From Verrucomicrobiota bacterium (lineage in GTDB: Bacteria > Verrucomicrobiota > Verrucomicrobiia > Limisphaerales > UBA9464), in contig JAFLEF010000011.1 in NCBI GenBank assembly GCA_017309115.1, positions 62,001-126,000 on the forward strand: a stretch of 64,000 bases of DNA, in the 5' to 3' direction. The position numbers were made by a program, and so were the translations under genes. Under the pieces are notes generated by a model, which had not been told where the DNA came from, searched no databases, and was given only the letters and a program-made list of their open reading frames with translations. Below are positions 55,576-63,523 of this stretch, piece by piece (the first letter of the stretch is position 1; the number at the start of each line of letters is the position of its first letter).

Positions 55576-56499
55576 ATGATCGGGAGAGTGTTGACGTTGT
55601 TGACGGCTTTGTTTGCTTGGGCAATGGGATCCTGCGAGGGAGACGTGGTAGAACTGGCGCCAGTGGCAGATACCACTCTCTTTGAAATGAATCCTGATAC
55701 CAATTTTGGGGCGGAAGATCAGCTGATTGTGGGGTCAGTGGCCCGCAATGCTCCCCAGCATCGGGCCCGGCTGTTGTTGCGCTTTGATCTTTCGGCCGTG
55801 CCGCCTGGTTCCGTGGTGACGAACGTCAATTTGGATTTGACGGTTCTGAAAGAAAACAGTGGAGAGCCCCCGGCGGCGATGGAGGTTCGCCCCATGATGG
55901 TCACTTGGCGGGAGGGAGATCGCACGGGAATGCAAGGAGCAAGCGCGTTACCAGGACAATCGACTTGGAATTCGCGGGCCCATTTGCAAGTCGCGTGGTC
56001 AGTCCCAGGAGGGCAAGCAGGCTCTGAGTTTGGCTCGGTTTCAAGTTCCGTTGTGAGCTTGGACGGGGTGGGCAGTTACCGCTTTCCCGAGACTCCCGCG
56101 CTCATCGGAGAGGTTCAGTCTTGGGTTGATTTTCCCGCCACCAACTTTGGATGGGTTATCATGGGGATGGACGAATCAATCGTCGCTAGTGCTCGGCGAG
56201 TCGCGTCCCGCGAGAGTGTAGTGGGCCGCCCGCGTTTGACAGTGGGGTATACCCGCGTAGCGGCACCGCTTGTCAGATTCGATTCGATTCAGGCCGCCAG
56301 TTCTGGTTTGGAACTACGCTTCCGGGCGGTGGCGGGAAATGTTTACTCGGTCTGGTTTCGGGACGATTTGAGGCAGCCCTCGTGGCAAACTTTGACCAAT
56401 GTCAGCAGTAAGCTTTTGGACACAGAGGTGCTCGTCCGGGATTCAGTTGGGGTAGGAGCCCGATTCTACCAACTTGCGATCATCGGCCAGGTGGATTGA
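55576..56499 (+). CDS. Secreted DNRLRE-domain protein
   Basis: 307 residues. A signal peptide (MIGRVLTLLTALFAWAMGSC) precedes a beta-rich DNRLRE-type domain: LAPVADTTLFEMNPDTNFGA, RARLLLRFDLSAVPPGSVVT, WREGDRTGMQGASALPGQST and FGWVIMGMDESIVASARRVA. The last about 75 residues (LELRFRAVAGNVYSVWFRDD, then ARFYQLAI) resemble the C-terminal module seen in the secreted protein at 38.2 kb. Such proteins are exported and probably bind surfaces or polysaccharide. Its stop overlaps the start region of rmuC. Confidence 0.8.
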   Translation: MIGRVLTLLTALFAWAMGSCEGDVVELAPVADTTLFEMNPDTNFGAEDQLIVGSVARNAPQHRARLLLRFDLSAVPPGSVVTNVNLDLTVLKENSGEPPAAMEVRPMMVTWREGDRTGMQGASALPGQSTWNSRAHLQVAWSVPGGQAGSEFGSVSSSVVSLDGVGSYRFPETPALIGEVQSWVDFPATNFGWVIMGMDESIVASARRVASRESVVGRPRLTVGYTRVAAPLVRFDSIQAASSGLELRFRAVAGNVYSVWFRDDLRQPSWQTLTNVSSKLLDTEVLVRDSVGVGARFYQLAIIGQVD

Positions 56500-56537
56500 A
56501 GGAATCATCGTTCCTGGACTGTATTTGTCTGAGTTGG

Positions 56538-58166
56538 ATGGGCATCCTAGGGGGCATGTTGTGGCCGGACTGGAGGTTGGTGTTCCCGCTGGGATTGGTG
56601 CTGGGAGCCCTACTAGGATGGTTCTTGCGTTCGGCACGTCGATGGGCGGACGTTCGATTGGAGGAGGAATTGCGGAATCAGCTTCGGACCCTCGAAGGGG
56701 AATTGGCACGAAGTCGCAAAGGTGAGTCGGAGGCAATGACTGCAAAGGCTCAGGCCGATGCGCGTCAGGCCGCCCTCGAGCGTGAGGTTCAGCTTCAATC
56801 TGAGGAGTTGAAAACGTGGGGCCGACAAATGGATTCCCAACGTTCCGAACTCAGGGATCTCACTGGGTCTTTGGCCCGTGCAAAGGCGGAGACGGAGGCA
56901 GGCCGCCAACTCCTGGAAGAACAGCGAAAGGTTCATGCGGCGAATGAATTGCAGCTCCGCGAACGCCAGGAATCGGCTTTAGCGGAGCTAAAACGTTCCC
57001 ATGAACAGGCCCTGGAAGCTTTGCGTGTTCAGTTTAAGGCGTTGGCCGCTGATGCGTTGGCGGCCAACAGTCCGGAGTTCCTCCGCCTAGCCAATGAAAC
57101 GCTGTCCCGATTTCGGGCCGAATCAGACGGCGAGTCCGCGCAACGACAAGCAGGGTTAGTGGCGTTAGTCAAACCGCTGGAGGAGCAGTTGCGGCAGTAC
57201 CAGCAGCGGTTGCAGCAATCCGAAGCCCAGCAGCAGGCAGCTCTGGGCCAGGTTCGCCAATACCTTGAATCCTTGGCCGCACAGAGTCAGACGCTCTCAG
57301 GTGAAACTCAACGCCTGAGGGTTGTTCTCAGTTCCGGCCAAGCCCGGGGTCGTTGGGGAGAAGAAACCCTAAGACGGGTTGTGGAGGCAGCTCAATTGAG
57401 CGCGCACTGCGACTTCACGGAACAAGTCAGAGTTGGGGATGCGAAACCCGATTTGGTGGTGCACCTGCCGGGGAATCGCATAATTCTGGTCGATTCCAAG
57501 GTGCCGGATCTCGATTTTCTGGATGCATTGGCGACAGCGGATGATGCCAAGCGGTCGGCAGCCTTGGTGGCCCATGCGCGCAAGTTGCGGGAGACAATTC
57601 GTCAGTTGGCCGATCGCGACTATCCCCGGCAGTTTGCGCAAGCGCTTGACTACGTGGTGTTGTTTCTTCCGGCGGAGTCCTTGTTTAGTGCGGCCTTAGA
57701 GGGGGACCGCGACCTTATTGTTTGGGCGGCTCAACATCGGGTTTTGCTGACTACCCCTGCGTCTCTGATTGCGTTGTTGCGGAGTGTTGCGGTCAGTTGG
57801 CAGCAGCAGGAACAGTCGGTGAATGCACGACAGATAGGCGAAGCGGCCAGGCAGCTTTTCGAGCGTGTGGTCAAGTTTACCGATCATTTTGAAGCGATCC
57901 GTGATGGATTGAATCGGGCCAATCGGGCTTACGACGCTGCGGTAGGCAGTTACGAGCGGAGTGTGCGACCCAGCGGCGAACGGTTGCAGAAGCTAGGAGG
58001 ACTCGGCTCCGAACGAGAGCTTCCGCCGGTGGCTCCGCTGGAATCGGCGCTCCGACTGCCTCCCCGGGAGGGGACGGGATCCGCGGACACGCCTGCGAAA
58101 AACCAAACACCGACCGTGGGCGAAGGGCCCCTGGTCGGTGTGGTGCAAAAGTCGTTCGAGCTTTAG
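56538..58166 (+). CDS. rmuC: DNA recombination protein RmuC homologue
   Basis: About 542 residues from ATG 56538; TTG 56496 and ATG 56556 are alternatives. One N-terminal membrane helix (LVFPLGLVLGALLGWFLRSA) is followed by a long coiled coil (about 45-265). The RmuC nuclease-like domain follows: GQARGRWGEETLRRVVEAAQ, KPDLVVHLPGNRIILVDSKV, DYVVLFLPAESLFSAALEGD and VLLTTPASLIALLRSVAVSW. It limits DNA inversions/recombination in E. coli. The stop codon TAG is the first three bases of a palindromic element, so the last residues may be altered. Confidence 0.93.
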   Translation: MGILGGMLWPDWRLVFPLGLVLGALLGWFLRSARRWADVRLEEELRNQLRTLEGELARSRKGESEAMTAKAQADARQAALEREVQLQSEELKTWGRQMDSQRSELRDLTGSLARAKAETEAGRQLLEEQRKVHAANELQLRERQESALAELKRSHEQALEALRVQFKALAADALAANSPEFLRLANETLSRFRAESDGESAQRQAGLVALVKPLEEQLRQYQQRLQQSEAQQQAALGQVRQYLESLAAQSQTLSGETQRLRVVLSSGQARGRWGEETLRRVVEAAQLSAHCDFTEQVRVGDAKPDLVVHLPGNRIILVDSKVPDLDFLDALATADDAKRSAALVAHARKLRETIRQLADRDYPRQFAQALDYVVLFLPAESLFSAALEGDRDLIVWAAQHRVLLTTPASLIALLRSVAVSWQQQEQSVNARQIGEAARQLFERVVKFTDHFEAIRDGLNRANRAYDAAVGSYERSVRPSGERLQKLGGLGSERELPPVAPLESALRLPPREGTGSADTPAKNQTPTVGEGPLVGVVQKSFEL

Positions 58167-58343
58167 CCCGGATATCGCACACTCTTTCTGCTGCGGTTGG
58201 CTGCAAGCCCGTCTGGCGGCGTTGGCCTCGCAATCCCCGCCGGACAGTATGTCCTCATACAGCCCGGTTCGGAATCACTTCGGCCGCCTTGCCAGACGGG
58301 CTTTCGCGGCGCCTCGCGACGAAAGCCTGTGAAATCCGGGCTA
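58164..58343. repeat. Nested palindromic element (about 180 bp, REPIN/MITE-like)
   Basis: Outer arms TAGCCCGGAT (58164-58173) and ATCCGGGCTA (58334-58343) are perfect inverted repeats. A second pair, AAGCCCGTCTGGC (58205-58217) and GCCAGACGGGCTT (58291-58303), nests inside. Near the centre GGACA-GTA-TGTCC (58242-58254) forms a small hairpin, and GCTTTCG/CGAAAGC (58300-58306, 58320-58326) forms another arm. No open reading frame and no obvious target duplication. It begins on the rmuC stop codon and ends 17 bases before the convergent peroxiredoxin gene. It could be a non-autonomous element or a folded RNA/terminator. Confidence 0.7.
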
Positions 58344-58359
58344 GGCCCAAACCAGCGGA

Positions 58360-58839
58360 TCAGCCGAGTTTGGCGAGAGCCGCCTTAATCGCTTCGAAAT
58401 TCGGGAGGTCCTTGGGAGTCGGGGTCTGTTCCGCGTATTGGATCGTCCCAGACTTGTCGATGACGAAGGCGGCGCGGGCAGAAGTGTCCCCGATGCCAGC
58501 CAAGTTGGGGAACAGAACGTCATAGGCTTTGGTGACGGTTTTGTTCAGGTCGCTGGCCAAACGGATTCCGATCTTGTGGTGGTTGGCCCAGTCTTCTTGA
58601 GCGAACGGACTGTCGACGCTGATGCCGATGACATCGGCGTTCATGGATCCGTACTGGCTGAGACCTGCCGTCACGTCGCACAATTCCTGGGTGCAGACGC
58701 CGGTAAACGCGAGCGGGAAGAATAGAATGACTGTGTTCTTCTGACCCAAGTTCTCGGACAGCTTCACGTCCACCAGTCCGGTGGCGGTCTTCTGTTTGAG
58801 GGTGAAGTCAGGAGCTTTGGAACCAACTGCTAGAGGCAT
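58360..58839 (-). CDS. Peroxiredoxin (AhpE/Prx-like)
   Basis: Reduces peroxides; 159 residues. MPLAVGSKAPDFTLKQ, the peroxidatic Cys49 in FPLAFTGVCTQELC and a possible resolving Cys54, then ADVIGISVDSPFAQEDWANH, GDTSARAAFVIDKSGTIQYA. The 'FTGVCTQELC' form suits redoxin/AhpE-type enzymes. It is the downstream member of a peroxiredoxin pair on the minus strand and converges on the palindromic element after rmuC. Confidence 0.92.
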   Translation of the reverse strand: MPLAVGSKAPDFTLKQKTATGLVDVKLSENLGQKNTVILFFPLAFTGVCTQELCDVTAGLSQYGSMNADVIGISVDSPFAQEDWANHHKIGIRLASDLNKTVTKAYDVLFPNLAGIGDTSARAAFVIDKSGTIQYAEQTPTPKDLPNFEAIKAALAKLG

Positions 58840-58939
58840 GGGATTTTGGTGTAGTGTTGTGTTGAACGAGAGATCGAGAATTAGGGGCGAGCCTCGCGGG
58901 TGTCAAAGCGGGATCCCCGGATGCGGCGGAAAAAATTAC

Positions 58940-59413
58940 CTAAAGAGCCGCCAGAACTTCGGCAGCGTGCTCCTCTGGCTTGACCTTGGGCCAGATCTGT
59001 TTGATTCGGCCGTCCGGTCCGATCAGAAAGGTGACGCGGTGGATGCCTTGGTATTTCCGTCCCATAAACACCTTTTCACCCCAGACTCCGTAGGCGTTTA
59101 CGACCTTCTTCTCTTCATCGGCGAGCAGCGGGAAGGGGAGTTTGAACTTTTCAGTGAACTTTTGATGGGACTTCACCGAGTCGACGCTCACGCCCCAAAC
59201 GACGGCTCCCTTTTTCTTGAAGTCAGCAAAAAGGTCCCGGAAAGCACAGGCTTCCCTGGTGCATCCCGGCGTGTCGTCTTTCGGATAGAAGTAAAGGATG
59301 ACCGGTTTTCCCTTTTGCTCGCTTAGTTTGACGGTTGAACCGTCAGTGGTGAGGGCGGAGATGGGAGGGGCGGCATCGCCGACCTTGAGGGCTAGTTCGA
59401 TGTCCTTGGCCAT
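58940..59413 (-). CDS. bcp: Thioredoxin-dependent thiol peroxidase (Bcp/PrxQ)
   Basis: 157 residues from the ATG at 59413. The PrxQ hallmark FYPKDDTPGCTREACAF gives peroxidatic Cys51 and resolving Cys56, five residues apart. WGVSVDSVKSHQKFTEKFKL, FPLLADEEKKVVNAYGVWGE and RVTFLIGPDGRIKQIW follow. A longer in-frame upstream start (12 codons) is less likely. It is upstream of the second peroxiredoxin gene with a 100-base gap. Confidence 0.95.
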   Translation of the reverse strand: MAKDIELALKVGDAAPPISALTTDGSTVKLSEQKGKPVILYFYPKDDTPGCTREACAFRDLFADFKKKGAVVWGVSVDSVKSHQKFTEKFKLPFPLLADEEKKVVNAYGVWGEKVFMGRKYQGIHRVTFLIGPDGRIKQIWPKVKPEEHAAEVLAAL

Positions 59414-59465
59414 GACCGGGAAGGCTAGCCCGGTCTGAATCTGACGCAACTCACCCGCCCAAAAG

Positions 59466-59502
59466 CAAAACGGCCGGGACGAACCACGTCCCGGCCGTTT
59501 TG
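59466..59502 (-). terminator. Intrinsic terminator after the DUF5069 gene
   Basis: CAAAACGGCCGGGAC, loop GAACCAC, and its 15-base complement make a perfect hairpin, with T-rich ends on either strand. It lies 12 bases past the stop of the minus-strand DUF5069 gene and ahead of bcp, so it terminates the former. Confidence 0.88.
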
Positions 59503-59514
59503 TAATGGTAAGCC

Positions 59515-59961
59515 TTACTTCAGCACAGCCTGATGGAACTCAAACCAATCGTCCAGGTTGTTGAGATTGATGGCATCCGGCAGGACGCCTCCGTCATCGG
59601 GTAGCCCATTGGCTGCCAGGATATTCTTGCGGACTTCGTCGGCATGGATGTAGCCGGCGATCGAAACGTTCAGTTTGTGAATGTTGCCCTTCGTGAGATT
59701 TACCCCGGGCTGCTGTTTGATCCAGGCCTCGAACTGCGGATAGGTGGGCTTTTGCTCGGTCACGAAGGCCTTGACCGCTTCGGGTTTCAAGCCGAGGGCG
59801 CCGATGACCATCATGTCATAGCCTTGACCGATTCCTGGGTAACCTGGAGCCAGCTTGCCGCGGGCTTCGAGGGAAACCTTCTGCCAGAGGCGGGGCAAGT
59901 GGAGGATGCCGAGGGGGCCGGCGACGCCGGAGCTAATTAAAGGGACGTAGGTGTCACTCAT
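59515..59961 (-). CDS. DUF5069 domain protein
   Basis: 148 residues from ATG 59961 (MSDTYVPLISSGVAGPLGIL). HLPRLWQKVSLEARGKLAPG, then YPGIGQGYDMMVIGALGLKP and FVTEQKPTYPQFEAWIKQQP are typical of DUF5069, a small cytosolic family of unknown role. The longer frame upstream (to 60093) overlaps the peptidase gene and is not used. It is downstream of the M42 peptidase on the same strand. Confidence 0.85.
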   Translation of the reverse strand: MSDTYVPLISSGVAGPLGILHLPRLWQKVSLEARGKLAPGYPGIGQGYDMMVIGALGLKPEAVKAFVTEQKPTYPQFEAWIKQQPGVNLTKGNIHKLNVSIAGYIHADEVRKNILAANGLPDDGGVLPDAINLNNLDDWFEFHQAVLK

Positions 59962-60055
59962 GGTGTGAACTGCTGTGTTTCTTGGAATCGGTTTCAGACT
60001 AGGGAAATGCGGGGAAAGGGCAACGCTTTTGCGCGGGCAGAAGGCTCTGGGAAGA

Positions 60056-61162
60056 TCAGATCCGGACCTTGAATTCCTCGCCGGCTTGAACACTGCAGAC
60101 GAAGGCGGCGAGGAGGCGGGGAATCTTTTCCAGGTCGGCCAAAGAAATCACCTCGACTGGCGAATGCATGTAGCGGTTGGGAAGGCTCACGAGGGCGCTG
60201 GGGATGCCGCCACGGGTCCAGAAAATCACATCGGTGTCGGTGCCGCTGGTGGCACTCATGGCTTCATGCTGCAGGGGAATCCCCTCCTGATTCGCACATT
60301 GTTCCAGTCGGGCGACCAATTCGGAGTGGTTGCAACCACCGTGGGTAAGCGTAGGGCCTTCGCCAAGTTTAATGTCTCCATGCTGACGTTTGTCGACCGT
60401 AGGAATGTCTGTGGCGTGGGTGACATCGATCACAATCGCCACATCTGGTTGGAGCGAATAGGCGATCTGGCGGGCGCCTAGCAGTCCAACTTCTTCCTGG
60501 ATGTTGGACACGGCGCAAACTTCGGCCGCGAACTTGAGTTTCTGCGCCTGGAGTAGCCGCAGAGTCTCGGCGACGGCCCACGTGCCAATTCGATTGTCGA
60601 AGGCTCGCGCCACGGCCAAGTCGCCCCGCAGTCGTTCGAACCGATCCGACAGCGTGATCGGGTCTCCAATTCGCACTAGTTCCAACGCAGCCGCGCGGGA
60701 GGTCACGCCAATATCCAAAAAGAGATCGTGGATCTTGGGTTCCTCCTTTTTGTCGTCTCCTTTGGTCAGGTGGGGCGCTACCGAGCCAAACACCCCGGGA
60801 ACAGGGCCTGATTTCGCGTGAATCACGGCCCGCTGGGCGCGGGTGATTCCCGGATTGATCCCGCCGGCCCGCCGGACGTGAATGAAACCTTCTTCGGTGA
60901 TGTAGTTCACCGTCATGGCAATCTCATCAGCATGGGCTGCCAGCATGATTCGAGGGCTTCCGCCTGAATTGGCAACGGCGACGCAGTTGCCGTAGGCGTC
61001 ACTTCGGGTGCTGTCGGCAAAGTTGGAAACGTAGTCCAGCCACACACGTTGACCGCGGGTTTCGTGCCCGGTCGGGCTGGGTGTATTGACGAGGTTTTCG
61101 AGGAAGAGAAGTGATTCGGCTCGCACAGGATCAGACCCTACCGTTCGAGAATCGGCCAGCAA
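60056..61162 (-). CDS. M42 family metallo-aminopeptidase
   Basis: Cytosolic di-zinc aminopeptidase of the glutamyl aminopeptidase/endoglucanase M family; 368 residues. Metal ligands and catalytic residues: MLAAHADEIAMTVNYI (His, Asp), VARAFDNRIGTWAV (Asp), SNIQEEVGLLGAR (catalytic Glu and ligand Glu), VAIVIDVTHATDIP (Asp) and NRYMHSPVEVIS (His). It probably trims acidic or hydrophobic N-terminal residues of peptides. It shares strand with RbsD/FucU upstream and DUF5069 downstream. Confidence 0.95.
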   Translation of the reverse strand: MLADSRTVGSDPVRAESLLFLENLVNTPSPTGHETRGQRVWLDYVSNFADSTRSDAYGNCVAVANSGGSPRIMLAAHADEIAMTVNYITEEGFIHVRRAGGINPGITRAQRAVIHAKSGPVPGVFGSVAPHLTKGDDKKEEPKIHDLFLDIGVTSRAAALELVRIGDPITLSDRFERLRGDLAVARAFDNRIGTWAVAETLRLLQAQKLKFAAEVCAVSNIQEEVGLLGARQIAYSLQPDVAIVIDVTHATDIPTVDKRQHGDIKLGEGPTLTHGGCNHSELVARLEQCANQEGIPLQHEAMSATSGTDTDVIFWTRGGIPSALVSLPNRYMHSPVEVISLADLEKIPRLLAAFVCSVQAGEEFKVRI

Positions 61163-61196
61163 GTGATCTACGGTCGACTTTGGGAAACCAGAATTG

Positions 61197-61586
61197 CTAC
61201 GCCGATTCCAAGAGGATGTTGGTGTAGATGCGGGCTTCGCCGGTTCGAATCAGTCCCAAGGCGCCTGGAATGCGTTTCTTGAATTCGAGGTGGGGTTCGA
61301 GTTGGAGCGGAACCGGGCCCAAGGCCTGCCGAAACTCATTAATGACGGCGTCACTGTTTTTCTGAGTAAATTCCTCAGCCATCCACGCTTGACCGGCCTT
61401 CCAGTGGTCCAGGATGGCGGCCACAACCTGCGGGGCGGTGGGAATTCCATACACCAGGGATAGATCGACGGTCTCCACGCCGGGCCAGGACGGGAACATG
61501 GAGTCGGCGATTACCAGCGTATTGGTGTGTCGGACCCGGGCCAACAAGGAAAGGAGGTGCGGGTTGAGAATTCCGGACTGGAGCAT
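61197..61586 (-). CDS. RbsD/FucU family sugar mutarotase-like protein
   Basis: 129 residues from ATG 61586 (MLQSGILNPHLLSLLARVRH). The catalytic His20 and Asp28 (RHTNTLVIADSMFP) of D-ribose pyranase/L-fucose mutarotase are in place. The C-terminal RTGEARIYTNILLESA matches the usual '..Y.Nii...G' end. It interconverts anomers of ribose, fucose or a similar sugar. No rbs or fuc transport gene adjoins it, so specificity is open. A much longer in-frame extension upstream looks non-coding. Confidence 0.88.
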   Translation of the reverse strand: MLQSGILNPHLLSLLARVRHTNTLVIADSMFPSWPGVETVDLSLVYGIPTAPQVVAAILDHWKAGQAWMAEEFTQKNSDAVINEFRQALGPVPLQLEPHLEFKKRIPGALGLIRTGEARIYTNILLESA

Positions 61587-61711
61587 GGAGATGCAGTTAG
61601 GTTGAACGTGCCGACGCCCCGCGGGCAAGCCGGGAGGAACGGGATGCTGGACATCTCTCATCAACTTTTGCAGCGTGCGCCAGAGTTCCCCAAGGATTGC
61701 CCTTTCCCGAC

Positions 61712-62137
61712 ATGGCCTGCTTACTCGTTGCTGCCGTTTCGAATGAATCTCACGCCGTGGATGCGGTGGGGCGCCTGCTGCTCTTTGTCTCTGTTTCGCG
61801 GGCGACGGATGGGCAGCCTGTGACGGGCTTGGGCTTGGATAATTTTCGCATCTCGTCTTCGGTTGGAAGTGTGCTGGACCCCACATTGGCGGTTGTTTCC
61901 GAGGTCGAATGGGAGCCCGGAACGGGTGAACCTTCGGGGTGTTACCGGCTATCCATTGATCGGGGACGGTCAGATCTCGGCTCGTCCGGAGCAGATCCGG
62001 CTTGGATTCCAGGTGAGTCTTACGCCTTCGGTGTCCAAGTGCGTGTTTTTGAAACCCACACCTTGGATGGGCAACTGGTGGAGGTCCCGGTCGACTTCGG
62101 TCAGACGGTAGTGCAGTTGATCAGTCTGGGCACCTAG
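61712..62137 (+). CDS. Hypothetical protein, Ig-like beta-sandwich candidate
   Basis: 141 residues from ATG 61712. The run LLLFVSVSRATDGQPVTGLG followed by LDNFRIS has the 'V.....dG.PVtGL...nF.v' pattern of Ig-like or invasin-like beta domains, and DPAWIPGESYAFGVQVRVFE fits later strands. No signal peptide. I do not recognise a family. Its TAG overlaps the stop of the convergent frameshifted gene by four bases (CTAG). TTG 61697 is an alternative start. Confidence 0.5.
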   Translation: MACLLVAAVSNESHAVDAVGRLLLFVSVSRATDGQPVTGLGLDNFRISSSVGSVLDPTLAVVSEVEWEPGTGEPSGCYRLSIDRGRSDLGSSGADPAWIPGESYAFGVQVRVFETHTLDGQLVEVPVDFGQTVVQLISLGT

Positions 62138-62683
62138 GCGATGCGATCATGAGCCCATGGGTATTTGGCGGAGACGCGGAAATCGCGGACTCCATCTTCG
62201 GTGGCTGGAGGTGTTCCCAAGGTGGACGGATTGAAGGACGCGCCCGCTTCCCGGAGAATGACTGGCAAAAGAGGGTGGCCGTAGCTGATCCCTGGAAACA
62301 GCAGTTCGCTACGATTCACGTCGAGAACCCGGGTTTGCTTCAGTTCGACGATGACCCGGCGCAACAGGCTCAAGTCATCCACCTGCTCCCGGATGAAGCG
62401 GGAGACTTCTGCGGGTGTGGAGCCTGTGAACGTAACCGGGGGGCGCATTGCCATGGACGGATGTTTTGGAGTCGGATGGCAAAGTTCCAAGAGCAAATGC
62501 GGATCAGTGATCCGGTAGACGGAGAGGGGAAACTTGAACCTAAGGTTGACACCGGTCGGGGGGGCTCGAGAACATCTGCGTCGAAGTGAAGGAAGTCAGC
62601 AAAGCCAACTGCCCAGCAGCCACCCAATCCGTCAACGGGCGCAGGGTGGGCTTTGTGAGCTTGAACTGTTGGCGAAGTCCCAT
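62134..62683 (-). pseudogene. Hypothetical protein gene with a one-base frameshift in a C7 tract
   Basis: From ATG 62683 the frame reads [20 protein letters not shown] and on to QMFSSPPD, then hits TAG soon after a seven-base C tract (plus-strand G run 62558-62564). Removing one base there joins it to a long, coding-looking frame ([60 protein letters not shown]) ending at 62134, giving about 182 residues. Either a real frameshift, a slippage-controlled gene or a sequencing error. I do not recognise the family. Confidence 0.65.
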
Positions 62684-62734
62684 GGCGGTCGTTCGAAACT
62701 AGAGATCATCGTCCTCCATCAAGTTTCGAACCTC

Positions 62735-62763
62735 CCGCCGAGCTGGCCGCCGGCGGTTTTTTT
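62735..62763 (+). terminator. Terminator-like hairpin upstream of the amidotransferase gene
   Basis: CCGCCG (62735-62740) and CGGCGG (62751-62756) form a short GC stem with a ten-base loop, followed by seven T. No complete plus-strand gene ends nearby (the last stop is at 62137). It lies 65 bases before the trpG/pabA-type start, so it may be an attenuator in that gene's leader. Confidence 0.5.
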
Positions 62764-62827
62764 GTACCCGCCGTCTTCCTACCGACCGACTTTCAATCCG
62801 GCGAATCCCCCGTTACTTTTTCCAAAC

Positions 62828-63415
62828 ATGCTGCTGGTCATCGATAACTACGATTCCTTCACCTTCAATCTCGTCCAGTACCTGGGCGAGATGGGGGTGG
62901 AACTGCAGGTCCATCGAAATGACAAACTCTCGGTGGAGCAGGCTCTCGCGCTGGCACCGGAGCGGGTGCTGATTTCCCCGGGACCTTGCTCGCCGCGGGA
63001 GGCCGGACTCTCCAATCAGATCATTCGGGCATTTGCTGATCGGCGGGTGCCAATTCTGGGGGTGTGTCTCGGGCACCAGTGTATTGCCCATACGTTTGGC
63101 GCGCAGGTGGTGGTGAATCACCGGATGATGCATGGGAAGACCTCTCCGATTTTTCACAACAACGAGGACCTGTTCGCCGGGATGCCCAATCCGTTTCTCG
63201 CCACGCGGTATCATTCCCTGGTGGCGAAGAGGGACACCCTCCCGCCGGAACTGGAAGTGACCGCTTGGACGGCCGAGGATGAGGTCATGGGCCTGCGGCA
63301 CCGCCATCTGCCGATCTGGGGCGTGCAGTTTCATCCCGAGAGTATTCTCACCGAAAATGGCCGGCTTATTCTCGCCAACTTCCTCAAACTCCAGCCCAAG
63401 GAGGGAAGAGGCTGA
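62828..63415 (+). CDS. trpG: Anthranilate/aminodeoxychorismate synthase glutamine amidotransferase
   Basis: Supplies ammonia from glutamine to TrpE or PabB; 195 residues from ATG 62828 ([20 protein letters not shown]). The class I amidotransferase triad is complete: Cys80 in [18 protein letters not shown], and His/Glu in [35 protein letters not shown] and [15 protein letters not shown] are usual TrpG/PabA blocks. The two enzymes cannot be told apart by sequence alone, and no trpE/pabB lies within the window. Confidence 0.92.
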   Translation: MLLVIDNYDSFTFNLVQYLGEMGVELQVHRNDKLSVEQALALAPERVLISPGPCSPREAGLSNQIIRAFADRRVPILGVCLGHQCIAHTFGAQVVVNHRMMHGKTSPIFHNNEDLFAGMPNPFLATRYHSLVAKRDTLPPELEVTAWTAEDEVMGLRHRHLPIWGVQFHPESILTENGRLILANFLKLQPKEGRG

Positions 63416-63523
63416 AGCTTCTCCGGTTCGAAACCGGTTGTTGCTTGGCGAAAAGTGGCCAGTTTCCTCCGTTTCGCCACAATTGACTCTTCCTAGAAGT
63501 CCCGGTTCCCACTTAACTCGAGT

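Noticed and set aside
61250-61265. GGTTCGAATC, resembling a tRNA T-loop
   Set aside because: It is inside the RbsD/FucU coding sequence, and no acceptor or anticodon stem can be built around it.
63423-63437. CCGGTT-CGA-AACCGG hairpin after the amidotransferase gene
   Set aside because: Only a 6-bp stem and no T-run, so it is not called a terminator.
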